A stretch of DNA of 64,000 nucleotides from NCBI GenBank assembly GCA_963930655.1, contig OZ005608.1, positions 1,302,001-1,366,000 of the forward strand, read 5' to 3'. This DNA comes from Myrica gale (lineage: Eukaryota > Streptophyta > Magnoliopsida > Fagales > Myricaceae). A program made the position numbers and the translations under genes. Positions 15,430-27,890 of this stretch are shown one piece after another (positions within the stretch are counted from its first letter, which is position 1; each line of letters begins with the position of its first letter). A model generated the notes under the pieces. It made no database searches. It was not told where the DNA came from and saw only the letters and a list, made by a program, of their open reading frames with translations.

Positions 15430-16109
15430 GTGTACTAGGCTTTCCTCGTTATAAGGACCAAAAGATCTGGCCCGTAGAAATCTCCATTTATCGTAAAGTT
15501 TGAGCTAGTCCTGGAAAATCCCATGCTCTCTCCGTAAAGACTAATAACCCTGGGAGTGCCTAAATTTTTGGACCTTCATGTCAGCAAGAACATGAAATTT
15601 TTCATATTTTCGTTCATAAGGTAGAGGAAATGCCAAAGAGTCAATTGTGTGAGTCTTTAACATAGAGAGCAAATAGAGTTTAAATCTCTTAACATTTATA
15701 TCAATATATCGAATTTACCAAGTCTTTTACTCTCTTAACCCATTGACAAAGAGGAAAGCCAGCCATTTAGAGAAACAAACAGAACCCATTATTTGTGAAA
15801 TTTTATCCTCGCCTTTAGATCTGATTAGCTTTTATATCTAAGAACGTCTGCTACTAAGAACACGGATAGGCTGATACTCCATATCAAGATTTACTACCTT
15901 AGCTGAATATGAAATTCTGCATTAGGTGGCCATTCCAGACCAAGTTTCTAAGACTACCTAATACATAAACTCTATTTGCATCGTAAGATCATGCACCACA
16001 AAAACCCAGTGCCGGTTGAAAACGAACGAGTGATTCATGACCGATAAGTGAGGCAACCCATTTGCCTCTACTGGCAACTTCTGAACTTCATCAAACATGG
16101 GAGAAGGTC
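15430..16109. other. spacer between Harbinger and Di19 3' end
   Basis: No gene recognised. The right part should include the 3' UTR of the minus-strand Di19 gene. Confidence 0.4.
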
Positions 16110-19100
16110 TCAGAAAATGGTTGACATGACTAACTGTTGTGCGAAAGCTGCTTTCTGCCTCCTCTCTTCAATATCCTGCTCCTGAGCTTCATCCAATGAA
16201 GATGGCTTAATGCTGCACAAGCAACAAGTATCAGTAACATCCTTGAATCAGATTGTACTCCCGTACATGCAAGTATAACTTTTTTATTCATCATCATAAC
16301 AAATCATATATGACTATTGACACATTATATCCTAATCATCACACCTCTCGATAATAGTCCCTGAATCAAGTACAACTTGCAGAGTAGTTTCTAACAAGGT
16401 TAGAAGCCATGCTAAAAGCATACGAATGGGACTGTAGGTGAGATCTCAGCAAAAACAGTGAGGGCAGCAAAATATGCAACTTTTACTGACCTGTGTGGTT
16501 TGACTAAGGAACACCAAAAGCAACCACTCTAGCACATTAATATCAAGACCAGGAAAAAGTAGACAATGAGGCATGAAAAAGGCTCCCCTCCCCTTATGAT
16601 CTACTTTGAAAGAGGTGATTGACCGGTAAAGGAAATTTGTTTAAACAAGTCGAAGATGAGTTCAAATATGAGTTTGGTGTATTATGAAAATACTTTTTTT
16701 TTTTTGATGACGAGGAAATTCCCCAAAGCCGGACCCTTTTGGCCCAACCCTGAAGTACAAACCCCGGCCCACTGGACCGACCCCACAACCCAGGGAGCAG
16801 ATAAGTCAAGGGCGATAATGGGGATGTTGGGGCTCGAACTTGGGACATGTTAGAACCCAAGCCGAAGCCTTACCACCACACCAAACCCTTGGGGGTGTAT
16901 TATGAAAATACTTAGAACCTCATGATATGTAAAGCAATTCATCACCACATAAATAAATTCTGAAACCTCAAATAGTGGAAGCATTAGGTATAACGCAAGC
17001 TAACGTCCAACTGTGGGCAGGGCGACCTTGGGGCTAACAAAATACCCTTCTCCCTTGCTCCTAAGATCTGAAAACTTGTGTTATTCAGTGTGAAAAGTGT
17101 TCTTCCTTTCATAACTTGTAGCTTTCCCTACCCCACCCTAGTTTCTGATATGCTTCACAATGGCCGTCTGCGAGAAGGATAAGACAATTTAACTGTCTTA
17201 TTGGAACGTAGTCTTTCCATGAAAAGGAAAAGTTCTATATTCAGGTTAGATTGATAGTCTTATCAATCTCCCACAGGCATCGAAACAATATAATATATTC
17301 AGATAGTTTGAGAAACACCTATAATGCAATTTCTACAGCAATACAAATTCCAAAGAAAATCAGAAGAGCGGAAAGAAAGAATACCATGAAGTGTAATGAG
17401 TAAAATCTCATCTTATCATTGACTTGTCTAAAGTTTATTCTTACATCTTAAATCTTAGTAGTTTTTACTATGCAATTCCTAAAAGAATTGAACTCCCATA
17501 CATAAGCATAACTCCGACCAGAGAGCAGCATACCTTTTGACATCAAAAACGTCAGAGGCATCATCTCTGAAGCATTCGTCTTGCTGGATACCTTTAGAGT
17601 CTGGAAAAGGCGTACAATTGATAAACAGTGAGAGAAGTGGATCAGGAGCAGATTCGTGTCTGTTTCCTGTGGCATTTGTTGGAAGCCTTCTGCCGAGCAT
17701 TGCCAAATTACCGGTCAAGAAGCCAGATTTCTCAGATTTTTTCCTCCGCTGCAAAGAAGAGAGAATTTCCACCTCGTAAATTGAAAGTATTGTTTATACT
17801 TGAGGGAGAGTGTGTGTACACCCTCTCCACAACCCCAGATTCCATTATTTGTGAAAAATACCTTTAGCGAGCTTGCATGATGCACTATAAAATGTCCAAT
17901 CACATCTTTCCCAAGATTTGCCGCACACATTGGACAAACCTGAGATACAAAAGCCGAATCATTTCAATCTTGAAACAAAACTACAATAAAACATACAATT
18001 TTCCTAATGTCCACAAACATTTTCCCCGGTATTTCAATGTAATAGATGCCTAATGGCCTTAATTCTTTTTCATTGAGCTCAAATGAATGATAAGATGCAT
18101 TGTATCAAGAACGTATATCAATTTTCAACCTCAGATTAGTTGGAGGTAGCATCCAGGTGTTCACATTGAGTGCACATACAATGAAATAAATCGGATAAAT
18201 AAGAGTTACATACTGCATTTTTTAAGTCAAAGCAGTGATCTTCTTGCAAATGGCTACAGAGCGCACACAAATCAATGTCCACGTAACAGAAGGGACATGG
18301 AAAACAAGCTCTTCCATCATCCTCTCCATCGGAATCTTGGAATATCATGTGACTATCTGTGTGGGAGTGGGGATAAGAAAAGGAAGTGTCAGATACCATA
18401 TTCAACAATGTGGCATCAGTGGCTTAACACTACAGAGATATATCTTAAGGACAACGAAACCCAAAATTCAAGAAAAAAATAATGGACACTTCAACAATTA
18501 TGTGAAAAAGAGAAACAAATAAGCAACGAAGAAAATGAAGGAAAAACAGAGAAGAGCGAATGGACACTGTTGGCTTATTCTATATGTTTTAACAAGAAAA
18601 ATATTTCTTGGGACTGATATTCTTATCTCTATCCCAAGAAACCAATTAGTATTGCAACTAAAACTGTACTCTATCATGAGGGTTTAGCAAGCAACCATCT
18701 TTCCTTCGACGGTTCTGCATCACGTGCTTATAAAATCTGTTCATATCTCCAAACCATGAACCACTTTTCTCTGACACCTTCATACCTTTCCTGAATAAAT
18801 TCTTTATCATCGTACTGTCTCTTCCATTTTCAAGTTTGTTGGAACCAGAACACATGGATGGAGAATTTTCTTTTTCAACAATTCCACCCTAGGACGATCC
18901 ATAGACCTTGAAGTATCAACAATCATTTTTCATATCCTCTTAACTGTTTTGCACTTTCGCTCCTTCTTCCTGCCTTCCTCTTCAGGGCAAAGTTTTTGGC
19001 ATACTACAGAATGACTTGCCTCCAATTTATCTACTTCCTTCCACCGATAGCTAATCAAAGCCTCCCATTCACGGTCTTATATAGTCGTTAGGAAAAGGCC

Positions 19101-19596
19101 AATCTAATTGATTGCTCGTTCCCCTATCATAATTAATTCTCTCAGAATCAGAATTAGCAAGCAGAAAATATTATCAGGTTCATCGTTTCGGAAAGGTTTA
19201 GTGAAAACATAGATATACGAACAAAGCCTTGCTTTTTTTTCCCTTTTCAAACACAGGAACCGTCACATGAATCTGAAAACCAAAAAGAACATAATTTCCG
19301 TACAAATTAATATCCTGAGCCCCAACTCTGAAAGCTCTAACATAGGCTACTGCTTTGCTAACACCCACAAGATCCTCCATCACGGTACACAAGATTCAAC
19401 CCCAAAACTTTGGAACTTTTACTTCCCAGAAAACACGGAAAGGCTGTCAACGTTCTAAAACGCAAAATTATACATCAGACCCAGAAACTTGAAAGTGACA
19501 AAAGAAATGAACATTACCAGTCTGAATGCGCGAAGTATGAACAACAGAGAAGTTCTTGGCGGGGTGGACCCTGTAAGCCCTGAAGTCAACGTCCAT
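16110..19596 (-). CDS. Di19 family zinc-finger protein (dehydration-induced 19 homolog)
   Basis: Five exons on the minus strand: 19518-19596, 18214-18356, 17862-17939, 17534-17748, 16110-16212, total 618 bases, 205 residues. The start is MDVDFRAYRVHPAKN. Exons 2-3 encode the zf-Di19 domain with two atypical Cys2/His2 fingers: CPFCYVDIDLCALCSHLQEDH, broken for display at CPFC...H, and VCPMCAANLGKDVIGHFIVHH. Exon 4 starts with basic RRKKSEKSG, then carries the SAPDPLLSLF motif common in the family. Exon 5 ends in a Di19 C-terminal helix (EERRQKAAFAQQLVMSTIF). Di19 proteins are nuclear regulators in drought, salt and ABA responses, often phosphorylated by CPK kinases. Length fits the family (about 200-230). 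Intron 4 contains a SINE. All four introns are GT-AG and the frame is open. Confidence 0.93.
16696..16893 (-). mobile_element. tRNA-derived SINE in Di19 intron 4
   Basis: A perfect 20-bp direct repeat GGTGTATTATGAAAATACTT flanks it (16676-16695 and 16894-16913). On the minus strand it starts with a Pol III head: box A-like TGGTGGTAAGG and box B-like AGTTCGAGCCC, and ends in poly(A), seen as T-run at 16696. A second copy of the same family lies at about 31621-31826 on the plus strand. The perfect duplication means a fairly recent insertion. Confidence 0.9.
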
Positions 19597-19847
19597 GGCG
19601 GTCTGCTTTACCGTCGAAGAGTGTCCGTCAGACCTCGGTGGTGGCAGAGAGAAATGGCGACAAATGGGGTTTGTGAGCTTACTAAAAGATCAAGAAGTAA
19701 GAGCCGATACAACTTTCCTTTTTCTTTCAGTCTCTCATCAGTTTGCTGATTGCGGTGGTGTTTGCTTACTTCATATACTGCCTCTCTCTCTCTGACATTA
19801 CGAGTGAAAAGCTTCCCTGAGACAAAAGCTTCTTGGCTGATAGTGGA

Positions 19848-19878
19848 CACGTGGTGTAGGAACAAAATCATATATAAA
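19848..19878 (-). promoter_or_regulatory. candidate Di19 promoter: TATA box and G-box/ABRE
   Basis: Upstream of the Di19 start, the minus strand has TTTATATA (19871-19878) and a palindromic CACGTG in GACACGTGG (19848-19853). A G-box/ABRE would suit ABA or drought control, but its position just after the TATA box is unusual, so the true core promoter may differ. Confidence 0.35.
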
Positions 19879-20322
19879 ACACCACCTTTATAATAACCTA
19901 ACAACGAAAGAAAAATCTACGTATGTTTTTCAATTAAAAATTAAGGTCGTTTTCATATTTTTGTCCCGCAGAACTCGTAGCTTACACCATCTTGTGCAGT
20001 GCCATTCAAATCAACCTGGGTATACCGCATAATCTATAGGCATTAGAAGAGGTTCAAGGTATGTATTTGATGAACAAAGCATCTTTCACATAAGCTCCAC
20101 AAATGAGAAAAGAAATGGGTGTTTTAGAATTATATATCCCGAATCTTTCCAATTTGTATGTTACTGATGGGTTTCTCCAAAACCATATATAATTCAAGGT
20201 TTCTAAAATAATTCTTAATTTCAGTCATAAACTAGAAATAAGAAAAAAAAATATAATAAATATGAATCTCGCGCGTGGCCTAGTGTCATTAGCTACCATG
20301 CCAATATTTTTGTTTCCTTTTA

Positions 20323-20724
20323 GGAAAAATACATTTTTCACCCACAAACTATCAAAAGTTTTACACTTTGCACCATAAACTACCAATTTTGATACATTGC
20401 ACTCTCTAACTACCAATTTTTTTACACTTTGCACCTTATGTCAAATTTGTAGACTAAAATGACGACAATACCTTTGACCCATTTTGCATATATTAAAGAT
20501 ATTGTTGTCAATTCATTAATTTATTAAGGGTATTATTATCAAATGGAGGGTGAAGAGTGTTTAATATTAGTAGTTGGAGAGTGTAATATGTCAAAATGGG
20601 TAGTTTATAGTGTAAAATGTCTAACATTGGTAGTTTGAGGGTGAAATATCTTAAATATGATAATTTGGGGTGCAATGTGTCACTACCTTAATAATTTATG
20701 GGTGTAAAATGTATTTTTTTTCCT
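20323..20724. mobile_element. MITE-like palindromic repeat, family with 54321-54537
   Basis: The left end reads GGAAAAATACATTTTTCACCC and the right end is its inverse (GGGTGTAAAATGTATTTTTT). Inside, the motif ACTTTGCACC/CAAACTACCAAT repeats every 30-40 bases on the left half and in inverse on the right half. A related element lies at 54321-54537. The target duplication was not resolved. Confidence 0.6.
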
Positions 20725-21680
20725 TCCTTTTGCTTATGTTTAAATGCACTTTTCGAAAGCCAACTTTAACCCAAAGAATAAAAAGCATATACTGCAGAAA
20801 AACATTAGTAATTCCTATTATAAAACTTTTCTTTTCTTGATACCAACAAGAAAGCACAGACAAAAAAGGAATAAATATAAAGTACTTTCCTTCATCCCCA
20901 AGGAAATCCTTGTCATGGCTTTTTGCTTCCTATTCGGTTTCGTTTTTGTGGCTGGCAAACCAAGTCATCAATGGTTTAATTAATTATAAAAATTTACACC
21001 TTTGGGGATGCCATTCCAGCTCTAATCCTCTTCTTAATCACGTAATTAACACCTGAAAAGGCAACACTAGATTCACGAAAGACTTACCCATTTTGCAATC
21101 TAAATTAATTCGATCGGACCAAAATTTGAAAGCTAAATAATGGAGATTGACCTTTAATTTGGCTTCTCGTGTGTGGTGAGAGTTACTAATTATATTAGCT
21201 TCTGCATCTGTCGTATACATAAGTTGATTCGGCGCTACTTCAGACCAATTAGCCAATTTCGTCAAGACTCGTGGTCTAACAAGTCATAGGGGTACTTATT
21301 AAAAATAACAAGTCATAGGGGAAGTAATAAGTGATTTCATTGGGTATAACCAAAGCACAAGAAGAAAATAAACAAAAGGGAGTAACAAAGTCTCAAATAA
21401 AGACAATCTAAACCAGTCATAGGCATGAGATTACACTTTGGACGTAAAGTTGATATAGCTTCAATGATGGTGGAGACCAAGTGACTTGTCCATGGAATGT
21501 AAGCGATGGGCGGTGCATTACACCTAGACAAAGGAGCCAAATCGATCGCAAAAGGTTCAAGATTGTGGTGGGGCATTCCCCTCGAAGAAGGAGCAATTTA
21601 GTGCAAGACAATAAAGGTTGAGAGTCTGAGACATCTTGACGTAGCTAAAAAATTAATTATTCTAGCCTCTAGGGTGTGTC

Positions 21681-21793
21681 ACTATCTAGTGATCAACAAG
21701 TGCCCCTTTTTTTTGGTCATTGAAAGGTGTACCTAATATTCCAAGAAACGAAAAAAATAAGAGAACAGAAGAAACATGGAAAAGTTAACAGAA
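21681..21793 (+). repeat. dispersed repeat, copy 1 (inverse of 27891-28003)
   Basis: About 113 bases from CACTATCTAGTGATCAACAA to AAAAGTTAACAGAA match 27891-28003 in inverted orientation with only a few differences. No ORF or known family was recognised. Confidence 0.8.
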
Positions 21794-22109
21794 TTCGGCT
21801 AAATCAAAAAACGCATTACGGGTTGTCACCTCTCAGGCTTCATCATTCATGTGAACCAGAGTCCAGATGGCTCATCAGTCATCAGTTATGGGATTTAACT
21901 TTCGTCAAACAGCTGGAGGTCTGAAGTCTGATTCCAAAGGTAAATGGCATGTACAAGAAAGCGACCTAGTGTCATACTCTTGCCCTGTGTCATGGCCTGA
22001 AGTTTTCCATATCTTTTGGTACCATGTTTCATAGTGAATGTCACGCGCGTACCAGCTCTAGCATGAGGACGAACTTTCACACCAAGTTCATGCTGCCCCA
22101 ATGGGCCTC

Positions 22110-22401
22110 TATCATGACTTATCAAGGTCGGTAGAGTGACCAAGCATGCAACATGAAGTGCAGAGGATGTATTTTCTTTTTTCTAGGTAAACTTTATTGT
22201 TAATGCTCCTCGTATCCGCAAGTATGGATGCTATCTGCCATTCCAAATCAACTCCTACTCGATTAACATCATCACAAAAAGTTTTAGAATCACCTTCAAA
22301 GATAAGATTATCCTCGGGCAAAAATGAAACCTTCTAATTAACAGCTAATAAAACTGTGATTGCCTTGCCCAAAAGAGAGCTGCTAGGAGGAAAGCTCTTT
22401 G
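22110..22401 (-). pseudogene. RNase H-like (RVT_3 type) retroelement relic
   Basis: Reading on the minus strand gives LLGKAITVLLAVN, a stop, then NLIFEGDSKTFCDDVN and LEWQIASILADTRSI, which resembles the RNase H domain of plant non-LTR elements and related proteins (the EGDSKT block is typical). A later frame gives ALHVACL, the position of the family's A-H-x-A-A end, so there is also a frameshift. TRIM element 1 is inserted directly beside it at 22402. Confidence 0.5.
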
Positions 22402-23053
22402 TGTTAGAATTAAAAAAAAAAAATTAAACTTGAGATAAATGAAACACCCAATTATGGAAAAACTCAATTGAACTTATTACATCTCATTTATGAAATTAAA
22501 AAATTACAAGGGTGGCTTATTTATAAGCCAAAATCTTTCAACATTGCTAAGCAATGTGAGACTACACCACATTTCAACACTCCCCCGCAAACTAAAGGTG
22601 GAAAAATCGAAAAAATCTTAAGTTTGGAGTTACAAAAAATAATTACATGAAAAAATAATAACAAAGGTTGCCGGTACTGAGCCGAGAAGTCGTCGGTACT
22701 ATGCCGGGAGGATGCCGGTACTGAGCCGGAAAAGTCACCGGTACTGAGCCGAGAGATTGCCGGTACTAAGCCGGATGATCACCGATACTGAGCCTGAAAA
22801 GTTGCTGGTACTAAGCCGGATGGTCGCTAGGAGGTAACCGGACTAAAGCCGAAAACTTTGATCTGATATCATGTTAGAAATAAAAAAAAATTAAACTTGA
22901 GATAAATGAGACACCCAATTATGGAAAAACTCAATTGAATTTATTACATCTCATTTATGAAATTAAAAAATTACAAGGGTGGCTTATTTATAAGTCAAAA
23001 TCTTCCAACACCCCACATTGCTAAGCAATATGGGACTACACCACATTTCAACA
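22402..23053 (-). mobile_element. TRIM retroelement 1
   Basis: Two LTRs of about 180 bases (22402-22579 and 22872-23053) begin TGTTAGAA and end TTTCAACA as read on plus. On the minus strand the LTR is followed by TGATATCAGATC, a primer site close to the initiator-Met tRNA type TGGTATCAGAGC, and the other LTR is preceded by the purine tract GCGGGGGAG. This fixes the element on the minus strand. The 292-base inside has no coding capacity and mostly consists of 22-23 bp repeats. Flanks CTTTG and CTTCG are a near-matching 5-bp duplication. Such elements depend on enzymes of other LTR retrotransposons. Confidence 0.88.
22668..22852 (+). repeat. 22-23 bp tandem repeats inside TRIM 1
   Basis: About seven units of the form GCCGGTACTGAGCCGGGAGGAT fill the inner region, with changes at a few positions. 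The same unit fills TRIM 2. GC content is clearly above the AT-rich surroundings. Confidence 0.9.
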
Positions 23054-24417
23054 CTTCGTCCAAGCAAAGAGAATATGTTGAGATCGAGTAGGACTAGTCT
23101 GCCAAGTTATTGAATGCTCTAGGTACAAAGAGGGTACAAAGAGTTGAGCCTTCTAGTCGACGTTGACGATTCTTCCGCCTCCTGTGACGTGCTACTCTCT
23201 CCAGGATTGATCTATGCGGCTCCTACCCTTCCTTATTGGCCACGGGCCGCTCCAACCACCAACCACTCATGTTCCGATATGGCCAGTGTTTTGCCGTCTT
23301 AGTCTGCTGCTAATTATGTCAGCTAACCTCTCATTTTGGCTTATCTGCCCTTCTGGGTTTACCTGTTGTGTGGTTGTGTCTGAGTACGGTTTATACAACT
23401 GGGTTTTGCATTTGAAGTGTTCTAAGGGAGCATAATTGACGTTACATTCATCCTTCCTTCAGCGGCAGTCTTCATTGTCCTATGTAGTGGTTGTTATTTT
23501 TTATGGGTTTTTGCACTCATTTCTCGTAGGTCAGCTTGCTATCAGTGGGCCTTTGGTCCACCCACAACACCCTCCGAGGACCTTGAGTCATTGTTTTTAG
23601 GCTTCGGCCCCCTAGACTTATTACTGACTTTTTGGATTCTTTACGTTGGAAGTTCTCAACTTTAATTTTCTTTACCCTCGATAAAATGTGTCTTGATTAA
23701 AAAAAACAAAAAGAAGAAGAAGAGAGGCATAGACATTCTTGCAAGCAGGTTTTCCAACAACTTGCAAACCTCGTGAACTAAATTAGTCTAAAGTGATTCT
23801 ATTGCGATCACCATATCCAGGCCAAGATCTCTAATATCCTTCTCTTAAAAAATTGAGGAAAAATAAATTCGTTAGACTTGGTGGTAATTTTTAATCATTA
23901 GGGGGAGACTTATACTGTGTCATGAGTGATCAGGTCCCATTGATTGTCCACATACACATTGGATTGTACTTTTGCTATAGATAACGATAATTGAACCAGA
24001 GGACGTATATTTTTGTACATATGGTCTATCCTTTATTCCTCCCCCTGCAGTTAAGTACGTATTCCAGTTCTGAACTTAATTCGTACGTTTTTCCTTTTGT
24101 TTTTGTTTTACGTAATTGCCACTTTAATCAGTACTTATCATTAAGCAAGTGGACAAAGGAGAAGAGGGATGTCCGACTGGATAGCTTCCGGAGGGGATTG
24201 CCTTGGGAAGCAATCCTCTCTCCAAAAGAGAAAAGAGATGAATGATTACTATCAACGAAGTTATGTTAATACTCCGGTTTAAGCGAATAAGATCTCCTTT
24301 CTGGGATCTGCCCTGGGTTCAGTAGCCAGTCACAACACATAGCAATAGTCAACCTAAACTTCTAATGATTAAGGAAAAGAGAGAGACAGAGAATCAAAAG
24401 TGCCCTACTTGAGCTCA
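23054..24417. other. geneless stretch with a possible LINE/retroposon tail
   Basis: No gene seen. From about 23200 to 23720 the DNA is richer in GC and ends TGTCTTGATTAAAAAAAA, like the 3' end of a non-LTR retroposon, but no target duplication was found. The rest is AT-rich without recognisable structure. Confidence 0.35.
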
Positions 24418-24422
24418 ATACA

Positions 24423-25240
24423 TGTTGAAAGTGGTGTAGTCCACGTTGCTTAGCAATGTGGGGTGTGTGAGTTTGTTTACTTATAAATATAAACCCCTAT
24501 GTAATGTTTTTAATATAAGTGAGTTAACACAATTAATCCAATTGGGTATTCCCCTAATGGATGTCTTACTTATCAAAGTGTAAAAATTTTTATTTCTAAC
24601 ATAGTATCGGAGCTACAAATTAGGGGAATACTCATTCATTAGGGGAATACCCAATTGGATTAATTGTGTTAACTCACTTATATTAAAAACATTACATAGA
24701 GGCTTATATTTATAAGCAAACAAACTCACACACACCACTTTAAACACTCCCTCGCAAACTCAAGATGGATAAACCGACAAATCTTGAGTTTGAAGTTACA
24801 AAAATAATTACAGGAAAAAAAATAATTACAAAGATTGTCAGTACTAAGCCACTACTGCGTCGGGAGGATGCTGGTACTGAGCCGGGAGAAAGCTGGTACT
24901 GAGCTGGGAAATTGCCGGTACTAAGTCGGATGGTCACCGGTACTAAGCCGGGAGAAAGTCGGCACTGAACCGGGAAAGTTGCCAGTACTAAACTGGGAGA
25001 AAGTCGGTACTAAGCCGGATGGTCGCCAGGAGGTAACCGGAGTAAGCCGAAAACCTGGCTCCGATACCATGTTAGAAATAAAAAATTTTACACTTTGATA
25101 AGTGAGACATCCATTTGGGAAATACTCAATTGGATTAATTGTGTTAACTCACTTATATTAAAAACATTACATAGTGGCTTATATTTATAAGCAAACAAAC
25201 TCACACACCCCATATTGCTGGGACTACACCACTTTCAACA
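24423..25240. mobile_element. TRIM retroelement 2, rearranged with an inverted LTR
   Basis: A perfect ATACA duplication flanks the whole unit (24418-24422, 25241-25245). Left to right: LTR-1 in plus orientation (24423-24601), a primer site TAGTATCGGAGC (24602-24613), then a shortened LTR-2 in minus orientation (about 24636-24746), the purine tract in inverse, an inner region with the same 22-bp repeats as TRIM 1, a primer site in inverse (25056-25069) and LTR-3 in minus orientation (25070-25240). A normal TRIM has two LTRs in one direction. LTR-1 and LTR-2 form an inverted repeat with a short loop. Confidence 0.85.
24836..25052 (+). repeat. 22-24 bp tandem repeats inside TRIM 2
   Basis: Eight or so units based on GCCGGTACTAAGCCGGGAGAAA, the same repeat family as in TRIM 1 but more diverged from unit to unit. 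Confidence 0.85.
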
Positions 25241-25245
25241 ATACA

Positions 25246-27650
25246 TGAGTAGAATGTCACTGATTTACTCTTTTCAACATCCGATGAATATGAGTTTGTG
25301 ACAAGGAAGTAGGTGACAGGTGGTCAAGGCTAAAAGAGAAGTCAGCCCAACATCATTAATTTGTAAATTTGTCATAAGAAGAAGCAAATAAACCCCACAG
25401 CTGCTTAGAAAAATAACAAAAACCCCGTAGATACACTATATCTAGCTGCGGCAGGCACATATCGCAGCTCAAGGGTATGTATTAATGTCACTGCACGTGA
25501 GGTACTGCATAATTAAGTCGAAAAAAGAGTCGTACGTAGAGAAGCAACGACTCCTCCTGTGGCTTCTCCCAGATGCAAAGCTCACCAGGTTTTTTCCTTC
25601 AACTACTGTCTGTTTAGAGTAGAACCTTTCACCAGATACCATGTCCAAAAGTGAGTGTATATAGACTTCCTAGGACTAATCTTATAATATATAGGTGCGT
25701 ACAGCAGATCTTTCGAAGATTATCTATAAATCCTGCATGTGATCAATTTTAGATCCTAAAGCTAGTCTCACTCGTCAAACTCTTTCAAAGAATAGGTCGG
25801 TAACAGATGCAGAGCAGAGTCGAAATGCAGATTAGATTGGTTGAATCAAGCAAATCGAGGCATACATTCGAGTATATAACATGAAAATATCATCTCATAA
25901 TTAATGATCACAACTCGCACATGTTACTTACATCTAACTCTTTAACACATCGATGCTGCCACTATTGATCACTAGGATCGATCTACTTATTGGCAACATA
26001 TCACGAGAAAAAAAAAAACACTATTGACACAGTGCTACACTAAAACAGAAGCGTAGTAACTGGTCAAGTACACGATATCTTTGGTAGATCACTCAAAAAA
26101 CCAAAGAATATATATAGAAGTTAGAAGAGATAACTCGGTGGTTTCGGACCAGGAGCGCTTGATTCCCCTCGCTGGGATGACCTTCATTTCATGATTCTTA
26201 GCTTGGAGATGCTGGAGATGGCAGCTCCTCCAAAACCATCCATCTCATGAAATGGCAGAGAATCCTAAACCGCGCGCGCTTCAGCATGCTGGACTGTGGA
26301 AACTGGAATGACCGTTGTCACCCAGTTCAAAACAGGAACGTATAGTGGAGATCTAAGAGGGTTGTAACTTGGTAATGAGAGAGGCAAGGAGAGGCAGTGA
26401 TAGCCTCATACTTGCACACATATGCGAAGAAAGGATTCCTGAGGTATATGGAGAAATGTAGCAGCAGAAATAGGGAGAGCTTTACTGCAGGCAGCTGAAA
26501 TATTGTGGTGCACGCATACTGTAGAGAACCTAATCTAATATTCCCGCATGCATACGTTTCTCTTTAATGTACAGGGCGGCACGTTTCCATATGAAAAAGA
26601 AAAGGAAGAATGAAATGGACAGTGGAAGGTGGGTTTAGGGTGTAAACTGTTTCAAGGGCAAAGCATGCATTCACCATTCACGGTGCCCTAGCTAGGGCTT
26701 CTTTTGAAGCCATCTTCTTCAAAATGCTCTTTATGTGTCTAGGTGTTTGAATTTTTCTGGCTCCTCATTCTTTTTAACTTTTGGTCGGTTCCTCCTGCCG
26801 AACACGCATACATACCTTTCCTTAACTACCCCCACGAAAGTATTTAAATCTGGTGCAGAGATAATTCTATCTAGTATGTTTAACATTGCATATTATATTC
26901 GAAATAACTTTTATCTATAAAAGCTTAAGTAAATTAAAATATAAGCCTCCAAGGTCTTAATCTAATAAGCAAATTTTCTAATATAGGCAATTAACTTTAC
27001 TAGATTTCAGTTGAAAATAGTCAACTATTGTCTCCATTATTACCCGGATATATGTCTCGTGTCTGATACGAGAGCGCCGTGGAATGATTATTGCATCCAA
27101 GAAGAGGCTGTACATGTACGTGTAGGGTCTTTGTATTGTTGGCAAGAGAAAACTCGTATATGTGCAAAAGTTTACCTGTTGATCTCAGATAAAGAGTCAT
27201 TGAGCTTGCTCCCCTGTCTAAAGTATTCTTCCCAAAAAAAAGGACCTGTCTGCAGACTGGGGTCCCGATCAATCAATCAAACAAAACGGTACCACAAGTC
27301 GGCTTAGAAAAAAAAAAGTACCACAAGTCTCCATTCATGAAGGACCACCGCAACCGACTTGCGTAAGTTGCAGTGGATCATCTCCCACTTAAGGGGGCAC
27401 ATCGGACCCACCGGCATTTATCTCACCAAAAGGGATGGGACACCTGCCCTCCCACGCCTGTTGATAAAAAGGGTAGAACGGTGGGGCGGATTCTCTTTAT
27501 TAACGGACGAAACTTCGCGTGGAAGACAATCAAGGTGGGGCCCAGATGACCGTCCATCTTTTCCTGTAGAGTCCCACTGCCGTTTGTCTTGTACATATGC
27601 AGAGCTGACCCCGGCAATGAAGGGCTATCTTTGTTTGTAATTTTTATAGA
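25246..27650. other. geneless stretch
   Basis: No coding region recognised. Around 26180-26275 an imperfect inverted repeat (CATTTCATGA with TCATGAAATG) could form a hairpin, about 70 bases after a TATA-like AATATATATAG (26107-26117). No known microRNA was matched with a proper star strand. The rest is AT-rich. Confidence 0.35.
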
Positions 27651-27860
27651 GGTGATGTTCGTTTCTTTTTTTTTTTATCTTAATTTTTTAATGTATAAAC
27701 ATCACAAAATATATGTATTGTAATATAAAATTTTATTATTTTTTTTACAAGCATCAATCACTTTTAACAATTTTTACACGCATACTAATACAACTTTAAT
27801 ATCACCTAAATATTCACAGTTTTATCAAAATCCTATAAATTTCTTACAAACGAACATCCC
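27651..27860. mobile_element. MITE candidate, TIR GGTGATGTTCG
   Basis: The left end reads GGTGATGTTCGTTTC and the right end, reversed, GGGATGTTCGTTTGTAAG. The inside is AT-rich and non-coding. The same terminal motif bounds the larger element at 57020-57411. The target duplication is unclear. Confidence 0.55.
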
Positions 27861-27890
27861 AAAATATTTGATAGCTTGTGAGCCCACTTC

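Noticed and set aside
26144..26170. miR166-like string: TCGGACCAGG then, after four extra bases, CTTGATTCCCC
   Set aside because: The four-base insert breaks the mature sequence and no star strand that pairs with it was found upstream or downstream, so it is probably chance.
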